Of a DNA stretch of 64,000 nt, positions 34,260-41,226 are shown piece after piece. Both the position numbers and the translations under genes were made by a program. The DNA is from Desulfofundulus salinus (GTDB taxonomy: Bacteria; Bacillota; Desulfotomaculia; Desulfotomaculales; Desulfovirgulaceae). Every line of letters starts with the position of its first letter. Positions within the stretch are counted from its first letter, which is position 1. The notes under the pieces were generated by a model. The model searched no databases and was not told the DNA's origin. It saw nothing but the letters and a program-made list of their open reading frames with translations. The stretch lies in the NCBI RefSeq assembly GCF_003627965.1, contig NZ_RBWE01000001.1, positions 581,195-645,194 on the forward strand. The letters run 5' to 3'.

Positions 34260-34670
34260 TTGAGAAGGGAGACTTTTGATGTTCTAATAGTTGATGACCA
34301 ACCCGGGGTGCGTTATTTGCTGGAGATACTTGTCAGGGAATTTGGTCACCGGGTGCATACCGCGGAGAACGGACTGGTGGCCATTGAGAAGGTGCGCCAG
34401 ATTCACCCGCAGGTCATTTTTATGGATGTGAGGATGCCTTTAATGGACGGCCTGGAGGCGCTGCGGCGCATTAGAAGGATTGCCCCGGATACCATTGTTA
34501 TCATCATGACCGCCTATATTTCCGAGCAGACCAGAGAGCAGGCACTGAAAAACGGCGCTCTTTGCTGCATGGCCAAACCCTTTGACATTGAAAAGGTTAA
34601 GGCTTTGATCCAGGATTTGACCTGGAATCAAAAACAGAATTATTTTTGGGGTGAAAGTTATGTAATTTAA
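34260..34670 (+). CDS. spo0F: Single-domain response regulator, Spo0F-like
   Basis: 136 aa, receiver only: acidic pair DVLIVDDQPGVR, phospho-acceptor in VIFMDVRMPLMDG, Thr in IIMTAY, Lys in MAKPFD. No output domain, as in Spo0F, the phosphorelay intermediate of sporulation. TTG 34260 lies seven bases behind GGAGGTG; the ATG between them is in another frame and stops after seven codons. No kinase is adjacent, as usual for Spo0F. Confidence 0.75.
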   Translation: MRRETFDVLIVDDQPGVRYLLEILVREFGHRVHTAENGLVAIEKVRQIHPQVIFMDVRMPLMDGLEALRRIRRIAPDTIVIIMTAYISEQTREQALKNGALCCMAKPFDIEKVKALIQDLTWNQKQNYFWGESYVI

Positions 34671-34811
34671 AATTTAAAGCAGGAAAAATTTTTTTGTTAA
34701 CGAACAATTATACAATATACAAGTAAAAAGGTTTTATACCCATGGGGGTGCCCGGTACCAGTACATCGCAGCCCATTTTAAGTAGAATACGGGCCATGGT
34801 TCTCTTGTTTG

Positions 34812-34893
34812 CTTGGCGCGGTGCCGGGCTGAGAAAAGCGTTTTTTCGCTTTACCCTTTGAACCTGATCTGGATCATACCAGCGTAGGGAAAT
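34812..34893 (+). promoter_or_regulatory. TPP riboswitch (THI element)
   Basis: GGGCTGAGA followed by a hairpin of AAAGCG with CGCTTT, then ACCCTTTGAACCTGATCTGG, ATACCAGCG and TAGGGAA: the conserved TPP aptamer. It controls the thiamine operon behind it. The preceding 34671-34811 shows no gene. Confidence 0.95.
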
Positions 34894-34912
34894 GGGTGAC
34901 CGGCAGTGTATT

Positions 34913-34948
34913 ATACCCATCTCCTTATCAGGTGGATGGGTATTTTTT
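34913..34948 (+). terminator. TPP riboswitch terminator
   Basis: ATACCCATC (34913-34921) pairs with GATGGGTAT (34935-34943), then T6. A second copy of TATACCCAT occurs at 34736, before the aptamer, and could compete for the same arm. Confidence 0.85.
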
Positions 34949-34962
34949 ATGGGGGTGGTTCT

Positions 34963-36051
34963 ATGGGAGATCTTTACCGGGTCCTGGATGCCAATTTTAA
35001 CCGCGCCCGGGAAGGGTTGCGGGTGGTGGAAGAAGTGGCCCGCTTTGTTCTTGACGATGCCGGGATGACCATGCGCATAAGGGATATGCGGCACCGCCTG
35101 GGTATATTGCAGGAAAGTTTTCCCGGGCGGGGGACGGTTCTGGTGCAGGCCCGGGATGTGGAGGGTGACGTGGCCGCCCCCGCCCCCCCGGCCACGGGAG
35201 AGGAAAAGACCAATCTTATACAGCTGGTTATGGCCAACTTTAAACGGGTGCAGGAAGCTGCCCGGGTGCTGGAAGAGTATGCCCGCCTTTTGCCGGTAAC
35301 CGCTCCCTTTAAGGAGATCCGCTATGTTGCTTATTTGGTGGAAAAGGAAATGGTGAGCCGCCTGGCGCAGTTGGACGCGGGTGAAGCTCCTTCTTGTAAA
35401 CCGGGGGCCCGCAGAGTTGATTACAGCCTCTACGTAATTACGGGGGATAAGTTTAGCCGGGGCCGGTCGGTGGTGGAAGTGGCCCGGGCAGCTATTGACG
35501 GCGGGGCAACAATTTTGCAGCTGCGGGAAAAGGCTTTTACCGCCCGCCAGCTAATTGACGCCGGACACCAGCTGCGCCGCCTGACCCGGGAGAAGGGGGT
35601 AACCTTTATTGTCAACGACCGGGTAGATGTAGCCCTGGCGGTGGAGGCCGACGGTGTACACTTAGGCCAGGATGATCTGCCCATCGGCATGGCCCGGCGC
35701 ATTCTCGGCCCCGGCAAAATTATCGGCATCTCCACCCACAGTGTGGAGCAGGCCCTGGAGGCCCAGCGGCAGGGCGCCGACTATATCGGTGTAGGTCCCG
35801 TCTTTGAAACTCATACCAAAGATGATGTCCAGGCCCCGGTGGGTGTGGACCTGGTGCGGCAGGTGGCGTCGGTGGTAAGCATACCCAAAGTGGCCATCGG
35901 GGGCATCAAGGCATACAACGTAGAAGAGGTGATTGCTGCCGGGGCTGACGGGGTGGCAGTGATCACGGCAGTGGTGGCAGCAGAAGATGTATCCGGCGCT
36001 GCCCGCGAACTGCGTTCCCGGATCGAAAAAGCAAGGAGGTATTTGCCATGA
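34963..36051 (+). CDS. thiE: ThiD2-ThiE fusion: thiamine phosphate synthase
   Basis: 362 aa. The N-terminal about 140 residues ([33 protein letters not shown]) match the ThiD2 domain, proposed as an alternative HMP-phosphate kinase. The C-terminal 210 residues are Thi[65 protein letters not shown]. It joins HMP-PP and thiazole phosphate. ATG 34963 behind GGGGGTGG. It overlaps thiC by four bases. Confidence 0.93.
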   Translation: MGDLYRVLDANFNRAREGLRVVEEVARFVLDDAGMTMRIRDMRHRLGILQESFPGRGTVLVQARDVEGDVAAPAPPATGEEKTNLIQLVMANFKRVQEAARVLEEYARLLPVTAPFKEIRYVAYLVEKEMVSRLAQLDAGEAPSCKPGARRVDYSLYVITGDKFSRGRSVVEVARAAIDGGATILQLREKAFTARQLIDAGHQLRRLTREKGVTFIVNDRVDVALAVEADGVHLGQDDLPIGMARRILGPGKIIGISTHSVEQALEAQRQGADYIGVGPVFETHTKDDVQAPVGVDLVRQVASVVSIPKVAIGGIKAYNVEEVIAAGADGVAVITAVVAAEDVSGAARELRSRIEKARRYLP

Positions 36052-37349
36052 CCCAACTTTTAGCAGCCCGGGCAGGGGAAGTAACGGCGGCCATGCGCCG
36101 GGTAGCTGACAGAGAAAGGGTGCCGGTGGAAGAAATTTTAAGGAAAGTAGCTGCCGGTACGGTGGTTATTCCGGCCAATAAAAACCACGTCAACCTGGAT
36201 CCCTGCGGCATCGGAGAGGGGTTGCGGACCAAAATCAATGCCAACCTGGGAACATCCACCGCCTTTGCCAGTATCGAGGACGAATTAATCAAACTGGAAA
36301 CCGCCTTAAAGGCCGGGGCCGATGCGGTGATGGACCTTTCCACCGGAGGAGACCTGGATGGCTGTCGCCGGGCGATTATTGCCAGGAGTTCCGTACCCGT
36401 GGGTACCGTACCCATTTACCAGGCGGCAGTGGAAGTCCGGGAAAAACGGGGTAGTATTGTGAAGATGACGGCCGACGACCTTTTTGCCGTGATTGAAAAG
36501 CAGGCCGCCGATGGGGTGGACTTCATTACCGTGCACTGCGGGGTCACCCTGGAGGCCATTGGGCGCCTGCAAAGGCAGGGGCGCGTTACCGATATTGTCA
36601 GCCGGGGCGGTTCTTTCCTGGCCGGGTGGATGCTGCACAACGGCCGGGAGAACCCCCTTTATGAACAGTTTGACCGGCTGCTGGAAATATGCCTGCGTTA
36701 CGACGTCACCTTGAGCCTGGGGGACGGCCTGCGGCCGGGATGCCTGGCCGATGCCACCGACCGGGCCCAGATCCAGGAATTAATTGTACTGGGCGAACTG
36801 GTGGACCGGGCGCGGGCCGCGGGTGTGCAGGCCATGGTGGAAGGGCCGGGACACGTCCCCCTGGATCAGGTGGCAGCCAATGTACAGGTCCAGAAGACAT
36901 TGTGTAAAGGGGCGCCCTTTTACGTTCTGGGTCCCCTGGTTACCGACGTGGCCCCCGGTTACGATCATATTACCGCCGCCATTGGGGGCGCGGTGGCCGC
37001 CATGGCCGGAGCGGACTTCCTGTGTTACGTAACCCCCTCCGAACACCTGGGGCTGCCTACCATAGATGATGTAAAGGAAGGTGTGGTGGCGTCCCGCATT
37101 GCCGCCCACGCGGCGGATCTGGTCAAGGGTGTGCCGGGAGCCCGGGAATGGGATCTGGCTATGGCCCGGGCCCGCAAGGCCCTGGACTGGGAGGCCCAGA
37201 TTAATCTGGCCATTGACCCGGAAAAAGCCCGTGCATACCGTGAGAAGCGCAACCCCGCCGGGACTAAGGCCTGCACCATGTGCGGCGACTTCTGTGCCAT
37301 GGAGATTGTGGCCAGGTACCTGGGCGCGGAAAGGGTGGAAGAGTGCTGA
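36048..37349 (+). CDS. thiC: HMP-phosphate synthase (radical SAM)
   Basis: 433 aa. ThiC barrel with [37 protein letters not shown], and the C-terminal cluster motif [10 protein letters not shown] (CxxCxxxxC). Converts aminoimidazole ribotide to HMP-P. Coupled to thiD2E by an ATGA-type overlap and regulated by the upstream TPP riboswitch. Confidence 0.97.
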   Translation: MTQLLAARAGEVTAAMRRVADRERVPVEEILRKVAAGTVVIPANKNHVNLDPCGIGEGLRTKINANLGTSTAFASIEDELIKLETALKAGADAVMDLSTGGDLDGCRRAIIARSSVPVGTVPIYQAAVEVREKRGSIVKMTADDLFAVIEKQAADGVDFITVHCGVTLEAIGRLQRQGRVTDIVSRGGSFLAGWMLHNGRENPLYEQFDRLLEICLRYDVTLSLGDGLRPGCLADATDRAQIQELIVLGELVDRARAAGVQAMVEGPGHVPLDQVAANVQVQKTLCKGAPFYVLGPLVTDVAPGYDHITAAIGGAVAAMAGADFLCYVTPSEHLGLPTIDDVKEGVVASRIAAHAADLVKGVPGAREWDLAMARARKALDWEAQINLAIDPEKARAYREKRNPAGTKACTMCGDFCAMEIVARYLGAERVEEC

Positions 37350-37364
37350 GGGGGTGGTAGAGCC

Positions 37365-38372
37365 TTGAAGCTCAGCGATCTGGGCGAATTTGGCCTCATA
37401 GACCGTTTGTCCCGGGATTTGATCAACCGGCCGGGAGAGGTGGTGCAGGGCATAGGGGATGACGCGGCGGTTTTAAATCTGGAAGGTCCCTGGTGGCTGT
37501 TGTTCACCACCGACATGCTGGTTGAAGGGGTCCACTTTTCGCTGGATTATGCCACTCCCGCCCAGGTAGGCATCAAGACTGTGTCGGTTAATGTGAGCGA
37601 TATTGTGGCCATGGGCGGCTGGCCCGTCCACGGCGTGGTTTCCCTGGGCCTGCCTACCCGCCTGTTCGTGGAGGAAATAGAAGAACTGTACCAGGGTATC
37701 AGGCGGGCTGCCGGTGAATATGGCCTCAATATCGTGGGTGGAGACACGGTGATGAGCCCGGAGCGGCTGGTAATAAACCTGGCCCTGCTGGGGTTCGTGG
37801 AAAAAGGCCGGGCGGTCTACCGCAGCGGGGCCAGGGTGGGGGACTTGATCTACGTAACTGGCAGTCTGGGTAAATCCGCAGCCGGGCTATACCTGTGCCA
37901 GCATCCGGATTTAACTATTGACCCCGGGATGGCAGCTTTCCTTAAGCAGGCTCACCTGGAGCCCCGGGTGAAATTGCGGGCCGGGCGGATTTTATCCAGC
38001 GCCGGGGTTACGGCCATGGATGACGTCAGCGATGGCCTGGCCGCCGAACTGCGGGAAATCTGCCGGGCCAGCGGTGTGGGCTGCCGGGTGCGGGCGGGGG
38101 ATATTCCCGTGGATTACCGGGTAAGGACGGTGGCCGCCCTGGCCAATCACGACCCCCTGGATTGGGCCTTTTCCGGGGGGGAGGATTTTGAGCTGGTCTT
38201 TACCGTTCCACCGGATTTAGCCCGGGGTGTGGAGGAAAAGCTTGCGGCGGCCGGGGAAGAATACCGGTGTATTGGTGAGATTATCCCGGCGGAAAAGGGA
38301 ATGGTTTTGGAACTGGCCGGCGGCCGTTGCGTCCCCCTGGAGGCCCGCGGCTACGATCACTTTGCCCCTTAG
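37365..38372 (+). CDS. thiL: Thiamine-monophosphate kinase
   Basis: 335 aa. GIGDDAAVL, TTDMLVEGVHF, NVSDIVAMGG, GGDTVMS, DVSDGLAAEL and SGGEDFELVF are the ThiL/PurM-type ATP-binding motifs. It makes TPP from thiamine phosphate. TTG start with GGGGGTGG. Last gene of the thiamine operon. Confidence 0.95.
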   Translation: MKLSDLGEFGLIDRLSRDLINRPGEVVQGIGDDAAVLNLEGPWWLLFTTDMLVEGVHFSLDYATPAQVGIKTVSVNVSDIVAMGGWPVHGVVSLGLPTRLFVEEIEELYQGIRRAAGEYGLNIVGGDTVMSPERLVINLALLGFVEKGRAVYRSGARVGDLIYVTGSLGKSAAGLYLCQHPDLTIDPGMAAFLKQAHLEPRVKLRAGRILSSAGVTAMDDVSDGLAAELREICRASGVGCRVRAGDIPVDYRVRTVAALANHDPLDWAFSGGEDFELVFTVPPDLARGVEEKLAAAGEEYRCIGEIIPAEKGMVLELAGGRCVPLEARGYDHFAP

Positions 38373-38476
38373 CCCTGAGGTTATTCAGCTCACAAAGAGT
38401 TTTGTCCCGGCCCGCCCATGGGTTATAATACTGGCAGGCTTCTTTTTTACGTGTAGAATACGAATCAGGTGGTTTC

Positions 38477-38959
38477 ATGGCTTTGGTATGGCGAACCCGT
38501 TCTGCCGGGGAAACTGAAGAATTTGGCCGCCTTTTGGCCACCGTCTTACTTCCCGGGGATGTCCTGTGCCTGCACGGTGATCTGGGTGCGGGGAAAACGG
38601 TGCTGGCCCGGGGCATCGCCCGTGGCCTGGGGATCACCGGGCCGGTGACCAGTCCCACTTTTACTTTAATTAACGAATACTCCGGCCGGTTGCCCCTTTA
38701 CCATATGGATGTCTACCGTTTGGACGGGCCCGGGGACATGGCCGACCTGGGCTATGAAGAATACTTCTATGGTGATGGAGTGACCCTGGTGGAGTGGGCG
38801 GGGCGGATCGAAGAGGTTTTGCCTTCCGAACGGCTGGACATTTACCTCAAGGGATTCCCCGGGGAGCCGGAATTACGGGAAATTCTTTTAATCCCCCGGG
38901 GAAAGCGCTATGAAGAACTGGTAAAGGAGCTGAGCGCCCTTGCTCGTGCTGGGTATTGA
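38477..38959 (+). CDS. tsaE: tRNA t6A biosynthesis ATPase TsaE
   Basis: 160 aa. Walker A GDLGAGKTVLARGIARGLG, SPTFTLINEY, YHMDVYRLDG and LVEWAGRI. It drives the TsaB-TsaD complex in N6-threonylcarbamoyladenosine formation. It overlaps tsaB by 20 bases. ATG with CAGGTGG upstream. Confidence 0.95.
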   Translation: MALVWRTRSAGETEEFGRLLATVLLPGDVLCLHGDLGAGKTVLARGIARGLGITGPVTSPTFTLINEYSGRLPLYHMDVYRLDGPGDMADLGYEEYFYGDGVTLVEWAGRIEEVLPSERLDIYLKGFPGEPELREILLIPRGKRYEELVKELSALARAGY

Positions 38960-39644
38960 GGCCGCCACTCCGGTGGCTGCAGTGGCCGTGGTACAAGGGG
39001 AAAGGGTGCTGGCCGAGCGGATGGTTAATAACCAGCGCACCCACTCGGTGAACCTCCTGCCCATGATCAAAGCGGTACTGGAAGACGCCCGGGTTGCCCG
39101 GGAGGATCTGGGCGGTATCGCTGTTTCCTCGGGGCCCGGTTCTTTTACCGGCCTGCGCATAGGCATGGCCACGGCCAAAACCCTGGCCCAGGTCTGGGGG
39201 TTACCCATTGTGGGCATCAGCACCCTGGATGCCCTGGCGTATCCTTTAACCGGCCAGGGCGGGTTAATTTGCCCCATTCTTAACGCTCGAAAAGACGAGG
39301 TCTATGCGGCGGTATATCGAACGGTCGAGGGGAAACTGGAACGCCTGGAAGGTCCCATGGCGGTCCGGCCTGAGGAACTTGTTCGACGCTTTGAACCCCT
39401 GGAGCTTCCCGTTACCCTGCTGGGCGACGGCGTGCCTATTTATGGCGAATTCTTTAAAAAACAACTAGGTAGCCGGGTTTTTCTGGCCCCGGGCAGTGCC
39501 ATGTGGCCCCGGGGTGCCCCGGTGGCCGAACTGGGTTACCGGTTGCTGATGGCCGGGGAAGGAGAGGATCCCCTGGAACTATTGCCCAATTACATCCGGT
39601 TATCCGAAGCGGAAGTGAAATGGCTTCAAAAACAAAAAGGGTAA
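38940..39644 (+). CDS. tsaB: t6A biosynthesis protein TsaB
   Basis: 234 aa. LVLGIEAATPVAAVAV, SSGPGSFTGLRIGMATAKTLA and LDALAYPL identify the inactive ASKHA subunit that holds TsaD. TTG 38940 follows AAAGGAG inside tsaE. Operon tsaE-tsaB-rimI is the usual order; tsaD is not in the window. Confidence 0.95.
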   Translation: MLVLGIEAATPVAAVAVVQGERVLAERMVNNQRTHSVNLLPMIKAVLEDARVAREDLGGIAVSSGPGSFTGLRIGMATAKTLAQVWGLPIVGISTLDALAYPLTGQGGLICPILNARKDEVYAAVYRTVEGKLERLEGPMAVRPEELVRRFEPLELPVTLLGDGVPIYGEFFKKQLGSRVFLAPGSAMWPRGAPVAELGYRLLMAGEGEDPLELLPNYIRLSEAEVKWLQKQKG

Positions 39645-39652
39645 GCCGGTGT

Positions 39653-40129
39653 ATGTCTATGGAACTGACTTTTGCCGAAATGTCCTGCGATCATCTGGAT
39701 GAGGTACTGGCCATTGAGCAGGTCTCTTTTATCACTCCGTGGTCCCGCCATGCCTTTACATATGAATTGTTGCAAAACGAGTTTGCCGTATACATCGTCG
39801 TTCTGGCGGGTCAAAAGGTGGTCGGCTATGCCGGGATGTGGCTGGTTCTGGATGAGGCCCACGTGACCAATGTGGCCGTTCATCCCCAGTATCGCCGGCG
39901 CCATATCGGACGGAAACTGATGCAGGAACTCATGCGCCGGGCGGTCACGCTGGGAGCCAGCCGTATGACCCTTGAGGTGCGTACCTCCAACCACGTGGCC
40001 CGGCACCTTTATACATCCCTGGGTTTCGTAGAACGGGGCCGGCGCCGGGGATACTACACCGACACCAACGAGGACGCCGTGATCATGTGGAAGGACCCTC
40101 TTGATGGCTTCACAGGAGGTGAGTACTAG
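39653..40129 (+). CDS. rimI: Ribosomal protein S18 alanine N-acetyltransferase
   Basis: 158 aa. GNAT fold with the acetyl-CoA loop VHPQYRRRHIGRKLM, then LEVRTSNHVARHLYTSLGFVERGRRRGYY. The preceding context and length fit RimI. The ATG at 39653 (or two codons later, 39659) follows AAAAGGG. Confidence 0.93.
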   Translation: MSMELTFAEMSCDHLDEVLAIEQVSFITPWSRHAFTYELLQNEFAVYIVVLAGQKVVGYAGMWLVLDEAHVTNVAVHPQYRRRHIGRKLMQELMRRAVTLGASRMTLEVRTSNHVARHLYTSLGFVERGRRRGYYTDTNEDAVIMWKDPLDGFTGGEY

Positions 40130-40276
40130 ATGAACCGTAACGTGCGCTTGCTGATCCGTCTGGCCGGCCTCGGGGTGGCCATGGTAGGGTTGCTGGCCAA
40201 TTTACCCACGGGCTGGACCATTGGGCTGGTGGGTGCCGGTCTGGCCGCATTTTTACTGGCTGGGGGCGGGGGGTGA
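40130..40276 (+). CDS. Small membrane protein, YgaP-TM/DUF2892-like
   Basis: 48 aa, starting one base after rimI stops, with AGGAGGTGAG ten bases upstream. Sequence MNRNVRLLIRLAGLGVAMVG, then two short hydrophobic segments ending in a Gly run. The N-terminus and size resemble DUF2892 inner-membrane proteins. Too short for routine gene calling, but the ribosome site and coding frame are good. Function unknown. Confidence 0.6.
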   Translation: MNRNVRLLIRLAGLGVAMVGLLANLPTGWTIGLVGAGLAAFLLAGGGG

Positions 40277-40363
40277 GGTTGCTAACAGCAGCGGGTGGTC
40301 AACCCGTATGATCTGAATAGCACCTGTAAGTTCGGTAACATTGGTAAAAAGATAAGTCAAGTC

Positions 40364-40446
40364 TTGACAACTTGTGAAAAATGTGTTAATTTATACTCAA
40401 TTAATACCCTTACCGGTATTAGTATTTCCGTATACTGGTATGGGTA
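40364..40446 (+). promoter_or_regulatory. Promoter and operator-like dyad ahead of the tusA-hdr operon
   Basis: TTGACA at 40364 with TAATTT at 40387 (17 bp). Just downstream is an imperfect palindrome: TACCCTTACCGGTATTAG (about 40406) and its near complement containing ATACTGGTATGGGTA (about 40432). The dyad lies at the start of the transcript and could bind a repressor. A further structured segment follows, bounded by GGATG (40452) and CATCC (40507). Confidence 0.5.
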
Positions 40447-40538
40447 GAAAGGATGCGCGCACTAGCGGAGGGCGACGTGTACCTCAAGCAAGGTAGCTGA
40501 AAATCTCATCCTAAATTTTTAAGGAGGCGAAAGTTTTT

Positions 40539-40793
40539 ATGACCACTGAGGAGCTGAAAAACATTAAGGCCAGCAAGGTTGTGGACGCAAGGGGAGTTTC
40601 CTGCCCCGGACCGATTATGGCGGCAAAAAAGGCCATAGCGGATGTTAAGGTGGGAGAAATTATGGAAATTCTGGCCACTGACTCCGGATCTCAAAAAGAT
40701 ATTCCGGCCTGGGCCAAAAAAATGGGACACGAGTTTCTCGGTGTGATTGAAGAAGCCGGTTACTGGAAGCTCTACGTAAAGAGGATGAAGTAA
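40539..40793 (+). CDS. tusA: TusA/SirA-family sulfur carrier protein
   Basis: 84 aa. The family's CPGP motif is in DARGVSCPGPIMAAKKAI (Cys28), followed by the usual ILATDSGSQKDIPAWAKKMG. The Cys carries a persulfide between partners. ATG behind AAGGAGGCG. First gene of the Hdr-like operon, one base from the next gene, so it is likely a sulfur donor or acceptor for the complex. Confidence 0.92.
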   Translation: MTTEELKNIKASKVVDARGVSCPGPIMAAKKAIADVKVGEIMEILATDSGSQKDIPAWAKKMGHEFLGVIEEAGYWKLYVKRMK

Positions 40794-40794
40794 T

Positions 40795-41223
40795 ATGCCC
40801 GGGCAGGTTAGCACAGGCAAAGATTTTTCCCCCAGAATCCTCGTCTTTTCCACAAACAACATTTCCGACCCGGGCATTGACCTCGCCGGCAGTTCCCACA
40901 TGCACTACCCCCCTTCGGTTATGGTCATCAGCATGCCCTGCACCAGCGGCATCAAGCCCGAATGGATTTTATACGCGGTGGAAAAAGGTTTTGACGGAGT
41001 TTTTTTGGCCGCCGACGGGGAAGAATGCGCCTATCTTCCGGATTGTGCGGAAAGGACGTCTGATATCGTGCAAGAGGCACAGGAGCTTCTCGTCCGGAAG
41101 GGGTATGAGCCCCAAAGGGTGAGAATGTCGGCCATTTGCTCGGTCTGCGCCGGGCCGTTCACCAACCATATGAAAGAATTTTCCGAGTCTTTGAAGAAAC
41201 TCGGACCCGCCAGGAAGGGATAA
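40795..41223 (+). CDS. MvhD-like Fe-S subunit
   Basis: 142 aa. Resembles the hydrogenase iron-sulfur (MvhD/FrhD) family: PCTSGIKPEWILYAVEKGFDGVFLA, GEECAYLPDC, and AICSVCAGPF. The first CNWC-like pair of MvhD is missing (STNNISDPG), so the cluster may differ. In methanogens MvhD links hydrogenase to HdrA; here it probably links HdrA to another donor. ATG start, three bases from hdrA 1. Confidence 0.75.
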   Translation: MPGQVSTGKDFSPRILVFSTNNISDPGIDLAGSSHMHYPPSVMVISMPCTSGIKPEWILYAVEKGFDGVFLAADGEECAYLPDCAERTSDIVQEAQELLVRKGYEPQRVRMSAICSVCAGPFTNHMKEFSESLKKLGPARKG

Positions 41224-41226
41224 AGC

